A stretch of DNA of 61,559 bases from Tardibacter chloracetimidivorans (GTDB taxonomy: Bacteria > Pseudomonadota > Alphaproteobacteria > Sphingomonadales > Sphingomonadaceae): positions 1 through 61,559 of the forward strand of contig NZ_CP018223.1 in assembly GCF_001890385.1 (NCBI RefSeq), read 5' to 3'. The translations under genes were made by a program, and so were the position numbers. The notes beneath the pieces were generated by a model. The model searched no databases and had not been told where the DNA came from. It saw only the letters and a list, made by a program, of their open reading frames with translations. Shown in pieces: positions 22,944 to 30,585 of this stretch (position 1 is the first letter of the stretch; every line of letters begins with the position of its first letter).

Positions 22944-23678
22944 ATGGACGGTCAGGACGACGCGATGAAATCGGCCATGGAGCTGTTCGCAGCTCGGCTT
23001 GCAAAGCGCGATGTGGAGAGGCCGATTACCGACCATCGAACCATCGAGCGGTTGATCGCGATGCTGGAGCCGCATGAGCAACAGGTTGTCCGCTTGCGGA
23101 TCGGGCTTGGCCCCTCTCCCGCGCTCACTCTAGCCGCGACTGCAAAGATCGTCGGTGTGTCGCCAAGCCGCATCGGCCAAATCGAGGACAAGGCATTCCG
23201 AAGGATCAGATGGGTCTGCAACAACATAGACATTCACGATCGTTCGGCGTTGGATGCTTTGATCGCGCGCCGGCATGATGAAGCGGCTGAGGCCGAGCGG
23301 ATCAGGAAACGCGATGCCTTGCAAAAGGCGCTAGATCAGGAGCGGAAGCGCAAGGCCAAGCAAGACCGGGATGAGGTCAGGCGAGCGAAGGCGCGCGATT
23401 CCGCTTGGAACCGTAAACTACGCATGGCGCAGGCTGAGCTTGATCGGATGAAATCCGACGCTCAGTTTTTTGCCGAACAGATCGCTCAAATCGAGCAGCG
23501 CGCTAATTGGCTGAGGGCAATTTTGCCGCGCGACCGCCAATTAGCGGCGCTGCGCGAACAGGCCGATGAAATCCGCGATGCGATCGCGAGCGCAGAAGCC
23601 AGCATATCCAACATGCTGGCTTCTCCCCCGGATGGTCCCCAGCTAGGCAAGGAAGCTTCAACAAACGATGGCCACTGA
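22944..23678 (+). CDS. Sigma-70 region 4-like HTH fused to a long coiled coil
   Basis: 244 residues. Residues about 40-92 match sigma-70 region 4: MLEPHEQQVVRLRIGLGPSP, LAATAKIVGVSPSRIGQIED and KAFRRIR, the helix-turn-helix that reads the -35 element in sigma factors. No region 2 is present, so it is not a complete sigma factor. Residues about 115-215 are a highly charged coiled coil (AEAERIRKRDALQKALDQER and following). It may be an anti-activator, a sigma-mimic or a DNA-binding structural protein. It overlaps the serine recombinase gene by 11 bp. Confidence 0.7.
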   Translation: MDGQDDAMKSAMELFAARLAKRDVERPITDHRTIERLIAMLEPHEQQVVRLRIGLGPSPALTLAATAKIVGVSPSRIGQIEDKAFRRIRWVCNNIDIHDRSALDALIARRHDEAAEAERIRKRDALQKALDQERKRKAKQDRDEVRRAKARDSAWNRKLRMAQAELDRMKSDAQFFAEQIAQIEQRANWLRAILPRDRQLAALREQADEIRDAIASAEASISNMLASPPDGPQLGKEASTNDGH

Positions 23679-24366
23679 TATTGAGCCGTCCCCTGCCCTC
23701 GCGCCGCAGATCGCCCGCGTTTATTTGCGCGTCAGCACCGATGCACAGGACTTACGCCGACAGGATGCCATCGTGGCCGAGGCGAAGGCAGCGGGCTATT
23801 ATGTCGCGGCAGTCTATCGGGAGAAGGCATCGGGTGCCCGTGCCGACCGCCCCGAGTTGCTGCGCATGATTGCCGATCTTCAACCCGGTGAAGTGGTGAT
23901 TGCCGAGAAGATCGACCGGATTAGTCGTCTTCCCTTGGCCGAGGCCGAGCAACTGGTTGAGACAATTCGTGCGCGAGGCGCGCGACTTGCCATCCCCGGC
24001 GTCGTGGACCTGTCCGACCTCGCGGCCGACGCCGAGGGCATCGCCCGCATCGTGCTCGAATCCGTTCAGGCGATGCTCTTGAAGATCGCCCTGCAGATGG
24101 CCCACGACGATTACACCGATCGGCGCGAGCGACAGCGCCAAGGTATCGCCTTGGCAAAGGCCGCAGGCCGCAGTGGAGGGCGCAAAGGCGATCGGGCAAC
24201 GCACGCCCGCATTGTGGCATTGCGCGAGGCGGGCAAGAGCATCGCCAAAACCGCAGAGCTGGCCGATTGCGACCGCAGCACCGTCAAGCGGGTATGGGCG
24301 GCCCACCGTGCCGCCCAGGTGCAAGAACCCAGCCCTCAACGAAATCACCATGAGCGGAATCGCTGA
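23668..24366 (+). CDS. Serine recombinase (resolvase/invertase family)
   Basis: 232 residues. The catalytic domain begins with ARVYLRVSTDAQDLRRQD (nucleophilic Ser in RVST, about residue 23) and continues with ASGARADRPELLRMI and EKIDRISRLPLAEAEQL, carrying the conserved Arg residues. The long E-helix is VLESVQAMLLKIALQMA. The C-terminal HTH is ALREAGKSIAKTAELADCDR plus STVKRVW. It may resolve plasmid multimers; no res site was identified. It is coupled to the upstream sigma-4-like gene. Two dispersed palindromes lie just downstream, 135 bp apart. Confidence 0.88.
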   Translation: MATDIEPSPALAPQIARVYLRVSTDAQDLRRQDAIVAEAKAAGYYVAAVYREKASGARADRPELLRMIADLQPGEVVIAEKIDRISRLPLAEAEQLVETIRARGARLAIPGVVDLSDLAADAEGIARIVLESVQAMLLKIALQMAHDDYTDRRERQRQGIALAKAAGRSGGRKGDRATHARIVALREAGKSIAKTAELADCDRSTVKRVWAAHRAAQVQEPSPQRNHHERNR

Positions 24367-24392
24367 TCGCCCTTTCTGTTCGGCTTCAAGCC

Positions 24393-24408
24393 GGTGGCAG
24401 CTGCCACC
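24393..24408. repeat. GGTGGCAGCTGCCACC palindrome
   Basis: Exact copy, 26 bp after the recombinase stop. Symmetry extends as GCC...GGC. With the copy at 24528 it makes the closest pair outside R1. The 393-bp gap before ssb contains no gene, only these palindromes and a GC-rich leader. Confidence 0.8.
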
Positions 24409-24527
24409 GGCAGTCCCCTGCCCGCGTCATCGGACTACCAGCCAGGGCAAGAGCGGCGGAACCGCGACAGGGTTTTCCAATCGCCGCCGCGCCGATCGAG
24501 CGCAGCGACCTATGAGCGCCAATGGCC

Positions 24528-24543
24528 GGTGGCAGCTGCCACC
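24528..24543. repeat. GGTGGCAGCTGCCACC palindrome
   Basis: Exact copy, 135 bp after the previous one and about 217 bp before ssb. Flanks are GGCC...GCCG, only partly symmetric. Confidence 0.8.
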
Positions 24544-24759
24544 GCCGCCAGTCCAAATTGCTGCATCTACTCGGGCCGTTTCCTTTGGGCGTTGCTGTCT
24601 GACGGATACGAACTCCGCATCACCACTAATGCGGGCAAGCAGAAAACCGGCCTTCGGCCTTGGGTTTCCGCAAGCGGACCCTCCCATTTTCAGCTTGCCC
24701 GCGTGGCTCAGCTCCGCCGCAAAAAATCCGTCAGCAACGCTTATCCAAAGGAGACTACC

Positions 24760-25074
24760 ATGCAGAACATCGCTGAATTTCGGATCATCGGCCGCGTTGG
24801 CAGTGTCGATACGACCGATAAAGTCACCCATGTTTCCGTCGCCGCGAACTACAACCGCAAGGATGGCGATGAATGGAAGACCGATACGCACTGGAACCGC
24901 GTGACGTTCTTCCGCCAGCTGGCAGAGCGCGCCGCTGACTTGGGCAAGGGCGACCTGGTTCACATCACCGGACGGGTCCGCCAGAACAGCTACGAGAGCA
25001 ATGGCGAAACCCGCTACTCGGTGGACCTGATCGCTGAGGGGCTGGGTATCTTGGCTCGGGGCGGGGCTGACTAA
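24760..25074 (+). CDS. ssb: Short single-stranded DNA-binding protein without the acidic C-terminal tip
   Basis: 104 residues. ATG 24760 follows AAAGGAGACTACC. The OB fold covers nearly the whole protein: FRIIGRVGSVDTTDKVTHVS, TDTHWNRVTFFRQLAERAA, GDLVHITGRVRQNSYES, TRYSVDLIAEGLGIL. Chromosomal SSB proteins carry a long linker and a DDIPF-like tip that recruits partners; this one ends right after the OB fold. It could coat plasmid ssDNA during transfer or replication without calling host SSB partners. A clear terminator follows. Confidence 0.85.
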   Translation: MQNIAEFRIIGRVGSVDTTDKVTHVSVAANYNRKDGDEWKTDTHWNRVTFFRQLAERAADLGKGDLVHITGRVRQNSYESNGETRYSVDLIAEGLGILARGGAD

Positions 25075-25096
25075 GCCCCCTTCCTTTACCTAAAGC

Positions 25097-25122
25097 GGGC
25101 GGCCTGGTGGCCGCCCTTTTTT
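25097..25122 (+). terminator. Rho-independent terminator after ssb
   Basis: GGGCGGCC pairs with GGCCGCCC around TGGT, followed by six T. Confidence 0.9.
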
Positions 25123-25143
25123 GTGGACAATGCCATTTACAGA

Positions 25144-25160
25144 CCCTAACAAGAATAGGG
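25144..25160. promoter_or_regulatory. CCCTA-N7-TAGGG operator next to a TATAAC -10 element
   Basis: The inverted repeat CCCTA (25144) / TAGGG (25160) abuts TATAAC at 25161-25166, 15 bp before the GTG start of the XRE gene. The layout fits autorepression of the XRE-parAB transcript. Confidence 0.45.
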
Positions 25161-25180
25161 TATAACTATGCGAGGCATCT

Positions 25181-25432
25181 GTGGCGGCCAAACTGTTCAA
25201 TCGTGTAGCGAGCTTGCGCGTCGCTTCCGGACTTACGCAATCCGAGCTGGCAGCGAGGATTCAAGTCTCACCTGAAACAGTCGCGGCCATCGAGAACGGC
25301 AGGCAGGACGCCACTTTGCTGACGGCGCTCCGTATGTCGCGTGCCCTGCGAACCGAGGTGCCGAACATCTTCAGGGAGCAGCCTTTCCCTAAGTTGATCG
25401 GCTCCGAGCGAGGCGAGAGCCGAACAGCTTAG
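25181..25432 (+). CDS. Small XRE family regulator upstream of parAB
   Basis: 83 residues from GTG 25181. Helix-turn-helix at about 7-60: RVASLRVASGLTQSELAARI, QVSPETVAAIENGRQDATLL. It resembles YgzD-like short XRE proteins. It heads a same-strand run with a membrane protein, parA and parB, so it may control the partition operon through the upstream inverted repeat. Confidence 0.8.
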   Translation: MAAKLFNRVASLRVASGLTQSELAARIQVSPETVAAIENGRQDATLLTALRMSRALRTEVPNIFREQPFPKLIGSERGESRTA

Positions 25433-25441
25433 GAGGCCGCT

Positions 25442-25789
25442 ATGCGCCGTGAGATTGCCAGCAAACTTCGGCGCGCAGCCAGCGTGCTACGGACTGTCAT
25501 GCTTTGGGCATCGCTTGCCCTGTGGCTTGCGATCGCGGCAATCGCGCTGATCGTCGTCCTTGCAGTCGGACTCGCGGCCTATTTCGCTTTTGGCTGGCTC
25601 GGAGTGGGAGCCGTCGCCGTCTTCGTGCTGATCGTTTTCTTCGGCAAAGACCCACCGACCGAACAGACCGGCCCGCGCCGCAAGGGCAAGGGCCTCAACC
25701 TGAATGACGATCCGAACCCATGGTATATGCAGTCGCAGTATCGCTTCGGATCGGGAAACAGCGCCGCCCATAACCGCTGGCACAAGTAG
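25442..25789 (+). CDS. Small membrane protein in the parAB operon
   Basis: 115 residues. ATG 25442 follows TTAGGAGGCCGCT. Two hydrophobic helices (about 19-41 and 44-66), then a polar C-terminus rich in Asn, Gly and His (LNLNDDPNPWYMQSQYRFGS). Its place between an XRE gene and parA suggests co-expression with partition genes. Function unknown. Confidence 0.65.
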   Translation: MRREIASKLRRAASVLRTVMLWASLALWLAIAAIALIVVLAVGLAAYFAFGWLGVGAVAVFVLIVFFGKDPPTEQTGPRRKGKGLNLNDDPNPWYMQSQYRFGSGNSAAHNRWHK

Positions 25790-25819
25790 CCCGTGGCGCA
25801 GCCATTGAAGGGATTCTCA

Positions 25820-26578
25820 ATGCGAACAATCGTAGTGACCAATGAGCGCGGCGGCATCGGCAAGACCACGCTTACCTGTCATATCGCGTGGCATCTGGCC
25901 GAGCAGGGCAAGCGTGTCGTGGTCCTGGACCTGGACAAGCAATGCCACAGTGCCGGGATGCTGAAAGCGGAGTTCGAGCAGATCGGCCCGGTTCAGTCGA
26001 TTCTTGACTTCGAGCCGAACAAAGAACCTCCGGCGCTGGCCTGTTTCAAGAACACACGCCAGATCGTCGAGTTGACGACTGACAGCCCGCAGCAAGGCCA
26101 GCACATCGGCGCTTATGTCCGCGCCATTCGTGCCGGCCTTGCCAAGCACTACGACTACTGCGTGATCGACACTGCACCCGCGTGGGATGGCCGGAACCTC
26201 ATGGCCTTGATTGCGTCCGATTATGTCGCGGTCCCACTGGACCCCGACAAAACCGCGCGTCAGTCGCTCAACGAAATCTCGCAAAGCATCAGCCTTGCAA
26301 ACAAGGTGCGCGGGGAGGGGAACGCGACCCGGTTCGGGATCGTGTTCAATCGCGTTCAGACAACGAGCGAAGTTTCAAAAATGCTGATGGACCGCATTGG
26401 GCAGGCGCTTCCTGCCAATGTGGTGCCGCACACCATTCCACACCGCGAGCACATGCGCGAGGCGGCTCTACTCGAAGTTCCCGTTTGGCGCTTGGCAAAG
26501 GACACGCGGCGTAGCGCGCCGATCGTGCGCGAAGTCGTCTCCTACATTGTCGATCAAGCTGAGAGGGAGGCCGCATGA
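25820..26578 (+). CDS. parA: Partition ATPase ParA
   Basis: 252 residues. ATG 25820 has GAAGGGA 6 bp upstream; an in-frame GTG at 25793 lacks a ribosome site. Deviant Walker A is NERGGIGKTT (about residues 8-17), where the signature Lys of KGGxGKT is Arg. Walker A' / B follow as VVVLDLDKQ (about 37-45) and CVIDTAP (about 115-121). ParA uses ATP on the nucleoid to move ParB-bound plasmids before division. It lacks the N-terminal HTH of type Ia ParA, so it is of the short type Ib kind. It overlaps parB by 4 bp. Confidence 0.9.
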   Translation: MRTIVVTNERGGIGKTTLTCHIAWHLAEQGKRVVVLDLDKQCHSAGMLKAEFEQIGPVQSILDFEPNKEPPALACFKNTRQIVELTTDSPQQGQHIGAYVRAIRAGLAKHYDYCVIDTAPAWDGRNLMALIASDYVAVPLDPDKTARQSLNEISQSISLANKVRGEGNATRFGIVFNRVQTTSEVSKMLMDRIGQALPANVVPHTIPHREHMREAALLEVPVWRLAKDTRRSAPIVREVVSYIVDQAEREAA

Positions 26579-27600
26579 GCAAGGCAGCTGTCAAACCGGC
26601 GAAGAAGAGCTTTGCCGACTTCGATATGGACGCGATGGACTTTTCGGCCGTCCCCGCGAATACCGAGTTCAAGGCCGCTGGACGGTTTCAGCGCCTTCCG
26701 CTCGATGACATTGATCCAGACCCCACGCAGGTTCGCCGAGAGTTCGACCAGGCCGAGATTGATGCACTGGCCGCGACCATCAAGGACCGCGGCTTGCTGC
26801 AACCCATCGTTGTCGCGCCAACGTCGAATGGTCGCTACATCATCCGCTACGGCGAGCGGCGCTATCGCGCGTGCCGCCAGCTTGGTTTCGATCAGATCGA
26901 CACCGTTCTGGATCAGGCGGACGCCGAACGCGATATTGGCCTCGACCAGTTTCTTGAGAACGAGCAACGCCAAGCCCTGAGTCTGGCCGAGCGCGTCAGT
27001 TTCATCGCGAGCCGCGTCAGTGATACGCTCTCGACAAAGGATCTAGCCGCGCGCATCGCCAAGCCGCATTCGGAAGTGAAGCGGCTCTACTCGCTGCGCA
27101 CCTTGCCCGAGGACATTCTCGCCGCGTTGAAGAATTGTTCTCCGCGTGCCGCCGTCGCGATCAAACACGCGATCGAGCTGGACGAGCAGGCTACGCGCAA
27201 TTTCGTGGTCGCAAACGAAAATCCAACAGCCGCCGCCTGTGAGCAGTTTCTTGCTACGCTCCAAGGCATTCCCGAGGAAGAGAGTGCGCAGGCCGGTGCC
27301 GCTAAAGCGATTGACGATCCAGCGCCGCCCCAAACTTCGCGCGCGCCGGTGGCAGTTGCCACCAGTGCGACGGATGAACGTCAGGAGCGGCCCGAACCGG
27401 ATGCCCGCGCCGACGAGCGGGAAGGGGAGGGCGCAACGCTTGCCGATCCTTCCGATCACAAGCCGCGCACCCCTCGTCAGCCGAAAGAGGCCACCGACGC
27501 ACCGGCCATCATCATTCAGGGCCGTCGCGGGATTGTTCTAAGCGGCCAGGTTACGGTTCGGTTCGACGGCGAGGCCGCGCCCCAAACCTTCGACTTCTGA
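26575..27600 (+). CDS. parB: Centromere-binding partition protein ParB
   Basis: 341 residues. The ParB/Spo0J N-terminal CTPase domain spans about 35-130: RLPLDDIDPDPTQVRREFDQ, IKDRGLLQPIVVAP, the Arg-rich RYGERRYRACRQ and FLENEQRQALSLAERV. The HTH domain is about 155-200 (STKDLAARIAKPHSEVKRLY). The C-terminal third is acidic and disordered-looking, then a short strand-rich end (IIIQGRRGIVLSGQVTVRFD). A one-base variant of the plasmid's dispersed palindrome lies inside this gene at 27348. Its start overlaps parA (ATGA). Confidence 0.9.
   Translation: MSKAAVKPAKKSFADFDMDAMDFSAVPANTEFKAAGRFQRLPLDDIDPDPTQVRREFDQAEIDALAATIKDRGLLQPIVVAPTSNGRYIIRYGERRYRACRQLGFDQIDTVLDQADAERDIGLDQFLENEQRQALSLAERVSFIASRVSDTLSTKDLAARIAKPHSEVKRLYSLRTLPEDILAALKNCSPRAAVAIKHAIELDEQATRNFVVANENPTAAACEQFLATLQGIPEEESAQAGAAKAIDDPAPPQTSRAPVAVATSATDERQERPEPDARADEREGEGATLADPSDHKPRTPRQPKEATDAPAIIIQGRRGIVLSGQVTVRFDGEAAPQTFDF
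27348..27363. repeat. Variant palindrome GGTGGCAGTTGCCACC inside parB
   Basis: One base differs from the consensus at the centre (AGTT versus AGCT). It is the only copy inside a coding region, in the low-constraint linker of ParB. Confidence 0.7.
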
Positions 27601-27649
27601 TAGCTTTTACCGTCCACGTTCACTCAGCATCGAGGCGACGTGGAATTTA

Positions 27650-27677
27650 GAGCGGTGGCAGTTGCCACCGCTTTTTG
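27650..27677 (+). terminator. Palindrome-type terminator after parB
   Basis: The stem AGCGGTGGCA / TGCCACCGCT around GT is followed by TTTTTG. This is the second variant of the dispersed palindrome (27654-27669) and the only copy with a proper T-run. Confidence 0.7.
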
Positions 27678-27680
27678 TTT

Positions 27681-27790
27681 GTGGGGTAGGTATCTACTGT
27701 ATGGCAGGATAAGCCTTGCGGCGGCTAATGTTAACCGTTACGCTCAATCCCATCGGATCGCGCTTCACGGTTGGGAGATACCTACCCCAC
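27681..27790. other. oriT: Probable origin of transfer (oriT) with IncP-like nic core
   Basis: A 15-bp perfect inverted repeat, GTGGGGTAGGTATCT (27681-27695) and AGATACCTACCCCAC (27776-27790), flanks 80 bp. Eight bases inside the left arm the minus strand reads TATCCTGC (27711-27704), the core of IncP-type (MOB-P) nic sites, YATCCTG|Y. The segment lies immediately upstream of mobC and the relaxase gene, where oriT is expected. The right arm abuts the mobC start codon, so relaxosome binding could also repress mobC. Confidence 0.65.
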
Positions 27791-28342
27791 ATGGAAAAGA
27801 CGCTGGGCTTCAAGATCGAGGCGACCAAACTCGCAAAGATCGACGCGCTCGCGCAGACAAGGGGAGGGCGCGGCCCCTTTATGCGTCAGCTGGTGGACGC
27901 CGTGCTCCGGCAGTCCGGGGCGGCCAGCGAGGCCGCGCCTGTTGCCGACCGCGAGGCCGCTGGCGAGCATCGCCTTTATCTTCGTCCGACCGAAACCGAA
28001 CTGGCCGTGATCCGCCATCGCGCAAAAGAGCGCCGCATGACCCCGGCGACCTGGGCCATGGCTCTTGTGCGGCGACACATCGGCATTGCCGCGCCTGTCG
28101 ATCGCGAATTGCGCGAGGAGCTGTTGAATTGCCGTCAGGCGTTGCAGCGCATTGGGCGCAACGTGAATCAGATCGCCCGAGCCGCGAACAAGATGGCGCT
28201 GGCGGACAATGCAGCGGAGATCGCCGGCGAGCTGCAAAAGGTCAACGACCTGCGCGCGGCGATCGGCGCTGCCGTCGAAGGTATCGGCGCTGCTACGAAA
28301 GCTGACCTGTCCTATTGGGAGGTTTCCAGTGAGCGACTTTGA
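27791..28342 (+). CDS. mobC: Mobilization protein MobC (relaxosome accessory protein)
   Basis: 183 residues from ATG 27791. A DNA-binding N-terminal half (ATKLAKIDALAQTRGG; YLRPTETELAVIRHRAKERR), then the MobC-type helix NCRQALQRIGRNVNQIARAA (about 119-138). MobC proteins open oriT and guide the relaxase. The start codon directly follows the right arm of the oriT repeat and lacks a close ribosome site; an upstream in-frame start near 27728 is possible. It overlaps the relaxase gene by 14 bp. Confidence 0.8.
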   Translation: MEKTLGFKIEATKLAKIDALAQTRGGRGPFMRQLVDAVLRQSGAASEAAPVADREAAGEHRLYLRPTETELAVIRHRAKERRMTPATWAMALVRRHIGIAAPVDRELREELLNCRQALQRIGRNVNQIARAANKMALADNAAEIAGELQKVNDLRAAIGAAVEGIGAATKADLSYWEVSSERL

Positions 28343-29372
28343 CAGCAGCTTTGAGGCGGGACAGCTCGCCGCGCTGTTCAAACCAAAGCTGACCAGCGAC
28401 CCGAACAGGCGCGGGGCTGACATGTTGCTGCGCTCGCTGAGTTCGAGGCGGGCAGGCCAGGGCGGGAGCACCCGGGCGCGGCTTGCCCGCGTTGTCAGCC
28501 GTGCTCCGGAGGTCATGGTCAAGGTTACGGGCAGGCCGAAGGGCAAGAACCACGCGGCTGCGCATTTCGACTATATCGGTCGAAAAGGCGATGTGCCGCT
28601 TGAAACGCGTGATGGCGACATTCTGACTGACAAGGAAGATCGGGCGGAGCTGGCGCGCGATTGGGGCGATCCTGTCTATTGGCGTGACAATTCTACCGTA
28701 GCCGCCGTGAGCATGGTTTTTTCGATGCCGTCAGGGACAGACCCCGACAAGGTTCTTTCAGCGGTGCGCGAGGTCGCGCGGAGCGAGATCGGGCATGAGT
28801 GGGATTACGTCCTGGCGCTGCATACGGACACACCGCGGCCCCACGTTCATGTGACGGTTGCGGCGCGCGGTGACACGGGAAGACGCTTCAACCCGCGACC
28901 TCAAACGCTGCATCATTACCGAGAGCGCTTTGCCGAGGAATTGCGGGCGAGGGGGGTTACAGCGGAGGCAACGCCTCGCGCAGCGCGTGGTGTCGGCCGA
29001 GCCGGTCAAAGCATGGCCCTGAATCGGATGCGGCAGCGCTACATGGCCGGCACCGCACCTGCGCCGTTTGCCAATCAGAAAATCACTGCCGCCGCACGCG
29101 ACCAGCTGGCGGGACGGTCCACCGCTCCGGATTTCGTGGTGCGCGGGCGGCAGGCATGGAATGAGACGCATCGCCGCTATCTAGCCGCCGCCAAGCGGCT
29201 TGAGGTAAGCAGCGATCCAGCTGATCGCCAGCTTGCCGACCAGGTGCGGGAGTTTGTGGGGGCAGGGCGAACGCCTACAATCCATGAGCGATCGGTTGCC
29301 GCGATCGAGCGGAAGAGGCAGAACGAACGATCTAGGGACCGCGATCGTTCGCGTGAAGGGCCAGAACGCTAG
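28329..29372 (+). CDS. Relaxase/mobilization nuclease (MOB-P-like)
   Basis: 347 residues from GTG 28329. The relaxase domain shows a candidate catalytic Tyr in AAAHFDYIGRKGD (about residue 81) and the metal-binding histidines in TDTPRPHVHVTVAA (about 173-180). It would nick oriT and carry the strand during mobilization. No coupling protein or type IV secretion genes are present, so another plasmid must supply them. The stop codon lies at the border of an IS630 insertion and may be created by it, so the natural C-terminus could be missing. Confidence 0.85.
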   Translation: MSDFDSSFEAGQLAALFKPKLTSDPNRRGADMLLRSLSSRRAGQGGSTRARLARVVSRAPEVMVKVTGRPKGKNHAAAHFDYIGRKGDVPLETRDGDILTDKEDRAELARDWGDPVYWRDNSTVAAVSMVFSMPSGTDPDKVLSAVREVARSEIGHEWDYVLALHTDTPRPHVHVTVAARGDTGRRFNPRPQTLHHYRERFAEELRARGVTAEATPRAARGVGRAGQSMALNRMRQRYMAGTAPAPFANQKITAAARDQLAGRSTAPDFVVRGRQAWNETHRRYLAAAKRLEVSSDPADRQLADQVREFVGAGRTPTIHERSVAAIERKRQNERSRDRDRSREGPER

Positions 29373-30375
29373 AGTCAGACTCGCTCAGGTTTGCACATAG
29401 CCCGAGTGTCGGAGGTAGTTCGCGCATTCGGCTGGCCTGAAGCGGTTGAGGATGAGCTTGAGGGCGTCGCAGATGGCTTCGAACGATCGGGGTGCGGCGC
29501 GGCGTAGCAAGGCTTTGAGCTTGGCGAAGGCCTGTTCGATCGGGTTGAAGTCGGGGCTGTAGGGCGGGAGGTAGAGCAGTCCCATCCCGGCGTCCTCGAG
29601 GCATTGGCGGATCCCGGCCACCTTGTGCGCCGGCAGGTTGTCGCAGACGACAATGCTGCCCGGCCGCATCTCGGGGATCAGGTGTTCGACGAGCCATTGC
29701 CGGAAGATGCTGCCGTTCATCGGTCTGTCGATCAGCATCGGCGCGAGGATGCCATCGTGCTGGAGCCCGGCGACGAAGGTGGACGTCATCCAGTGGCCAT
29801 GCGGCGCCTGGCCGTAGAGCGGCTTGCCCTTGCGACCCCAGCCGCGCAGCCGGGTCATGCTGGTCGTGGTCCCGGTCTCGTCGACGAACACCAGCGAAGC
29901 GAAGTCCAGCCCGGCCTGCGCCGCGCGCCAGATGTCGCGGGCGATGACGACATCGGGCCGGTCCTGCTCAGTCGCGAAGATGGTCCTTTTTTTTGTGCCG
30001 CAGCCCGAGCCGCCTGACCATCCGCCAGACACTCGCGTAACTGACCGCGACGCCGCGCCTGGCAAGATCGTCCCGCACCTCGCCCAGCGTCAGCTCGGAC
30101 GCCTGCGCCAGCCGATCGGCGATCCATCCCGCTTGCTCCGTCAGCTTCGAGCGCCGGTCGCCACCCATCGGCCGCGCCGCATGGCTCGTCGTTCGCTGAT
30201 AGCGTCGATACCAGTTGCCCGCCGTGCTCGGCGCGATGGCGAACGCCGCCCCAACGTCACGGCAGCTCCTCCCCGCCGCCATCGCCGCAACGACACGGTC
30301 GCGCAGATCATCTGAATAAGGCTTGCCCATCCCATGCCGGCCTCCGTCCCAGCCAGCACTCTGAATCAGAAAATC
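29371..30375 (-). mobile_element. IS630 family insertion sequence
   Basis: About 1 kb. Imperfect terminal repeats, GAGTCAGACTCGCT at the left and (inverted) GATTCAGAGTGCT at the right, enclose a two-frame transposase. IS630 elements insert at TA; the left border reads TA/GAGTCAG. I do not see the matching TA at the right border, so the ends are approximate and a deletion may have followed insertion. Confidence 0.75.
29385..30330 (-). CDS. IS630 transposase, two overlapping frames joined by a probable frameshift
   Basis: The N-terminal frame (30330-29968) starts MGKPYSDDLRDRVVAAMAAG and carries the HTH domain. The C-terminal frame runs to 29385 and holds the DDE catalytic region: FVDETGTTTSM, VVCDNLPAHK and PPYSPDFNPIEQAFAKLK. 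The frames overlap at a run of eight A on the coding strand (about 29990-29997), a typical slippery site for programmed frameshifting in this family. The fused protein would be about 315 residues. Confidence 0.85.
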
Positions 30376-30424
30376 AGCCCGATGGGAATCCTCGCCGATT
30401 CAACTTGGTCGCATCCGACTCTAG

Positions 30425-30585
30425 CTACTTGCCGTGCTTGGTCCAACCAACGCTGTTTGCACGTTCCAAGGCGATCAAGGCGTCTGATACCGCCTTCTGC
30501 GCGACTAGAAGATATCCTTCGGCAATGCTGGGCCATGTTAGCTCATCGAACGGATTTGTGACGTTGCCGTTGAAATAATCGAGAG
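30425..30585 (-). pseudogene. C-terminal fragment of an unidentified gene cut by the IS6 element
   Basis: The minus-strand frame enters from the IS6 border and ends at 30425 with DYFNGNVTNPFDELTWPSIA, EGYLLVAQKAVSDALIALER and ANSVGWTKHGK. The composition looks like a real protein end. The rest is not present on the other side of the IS element (31468 on), so flanking DNA was deleted. Family not recognised. Confidence 0.4.

Noticed and set aside
22880..22945. A tRNA-like stretch with a D-arm-like TAGCGCAGATGGTATA and a T-loop-like GGTTCAAACC
   Set aside because: The acceptor arms do not pair, the T stem has only three base pairs and no anticodon arm forms. The D-arm-like part is explained by the inverted operator box GCGCCTAGCG.
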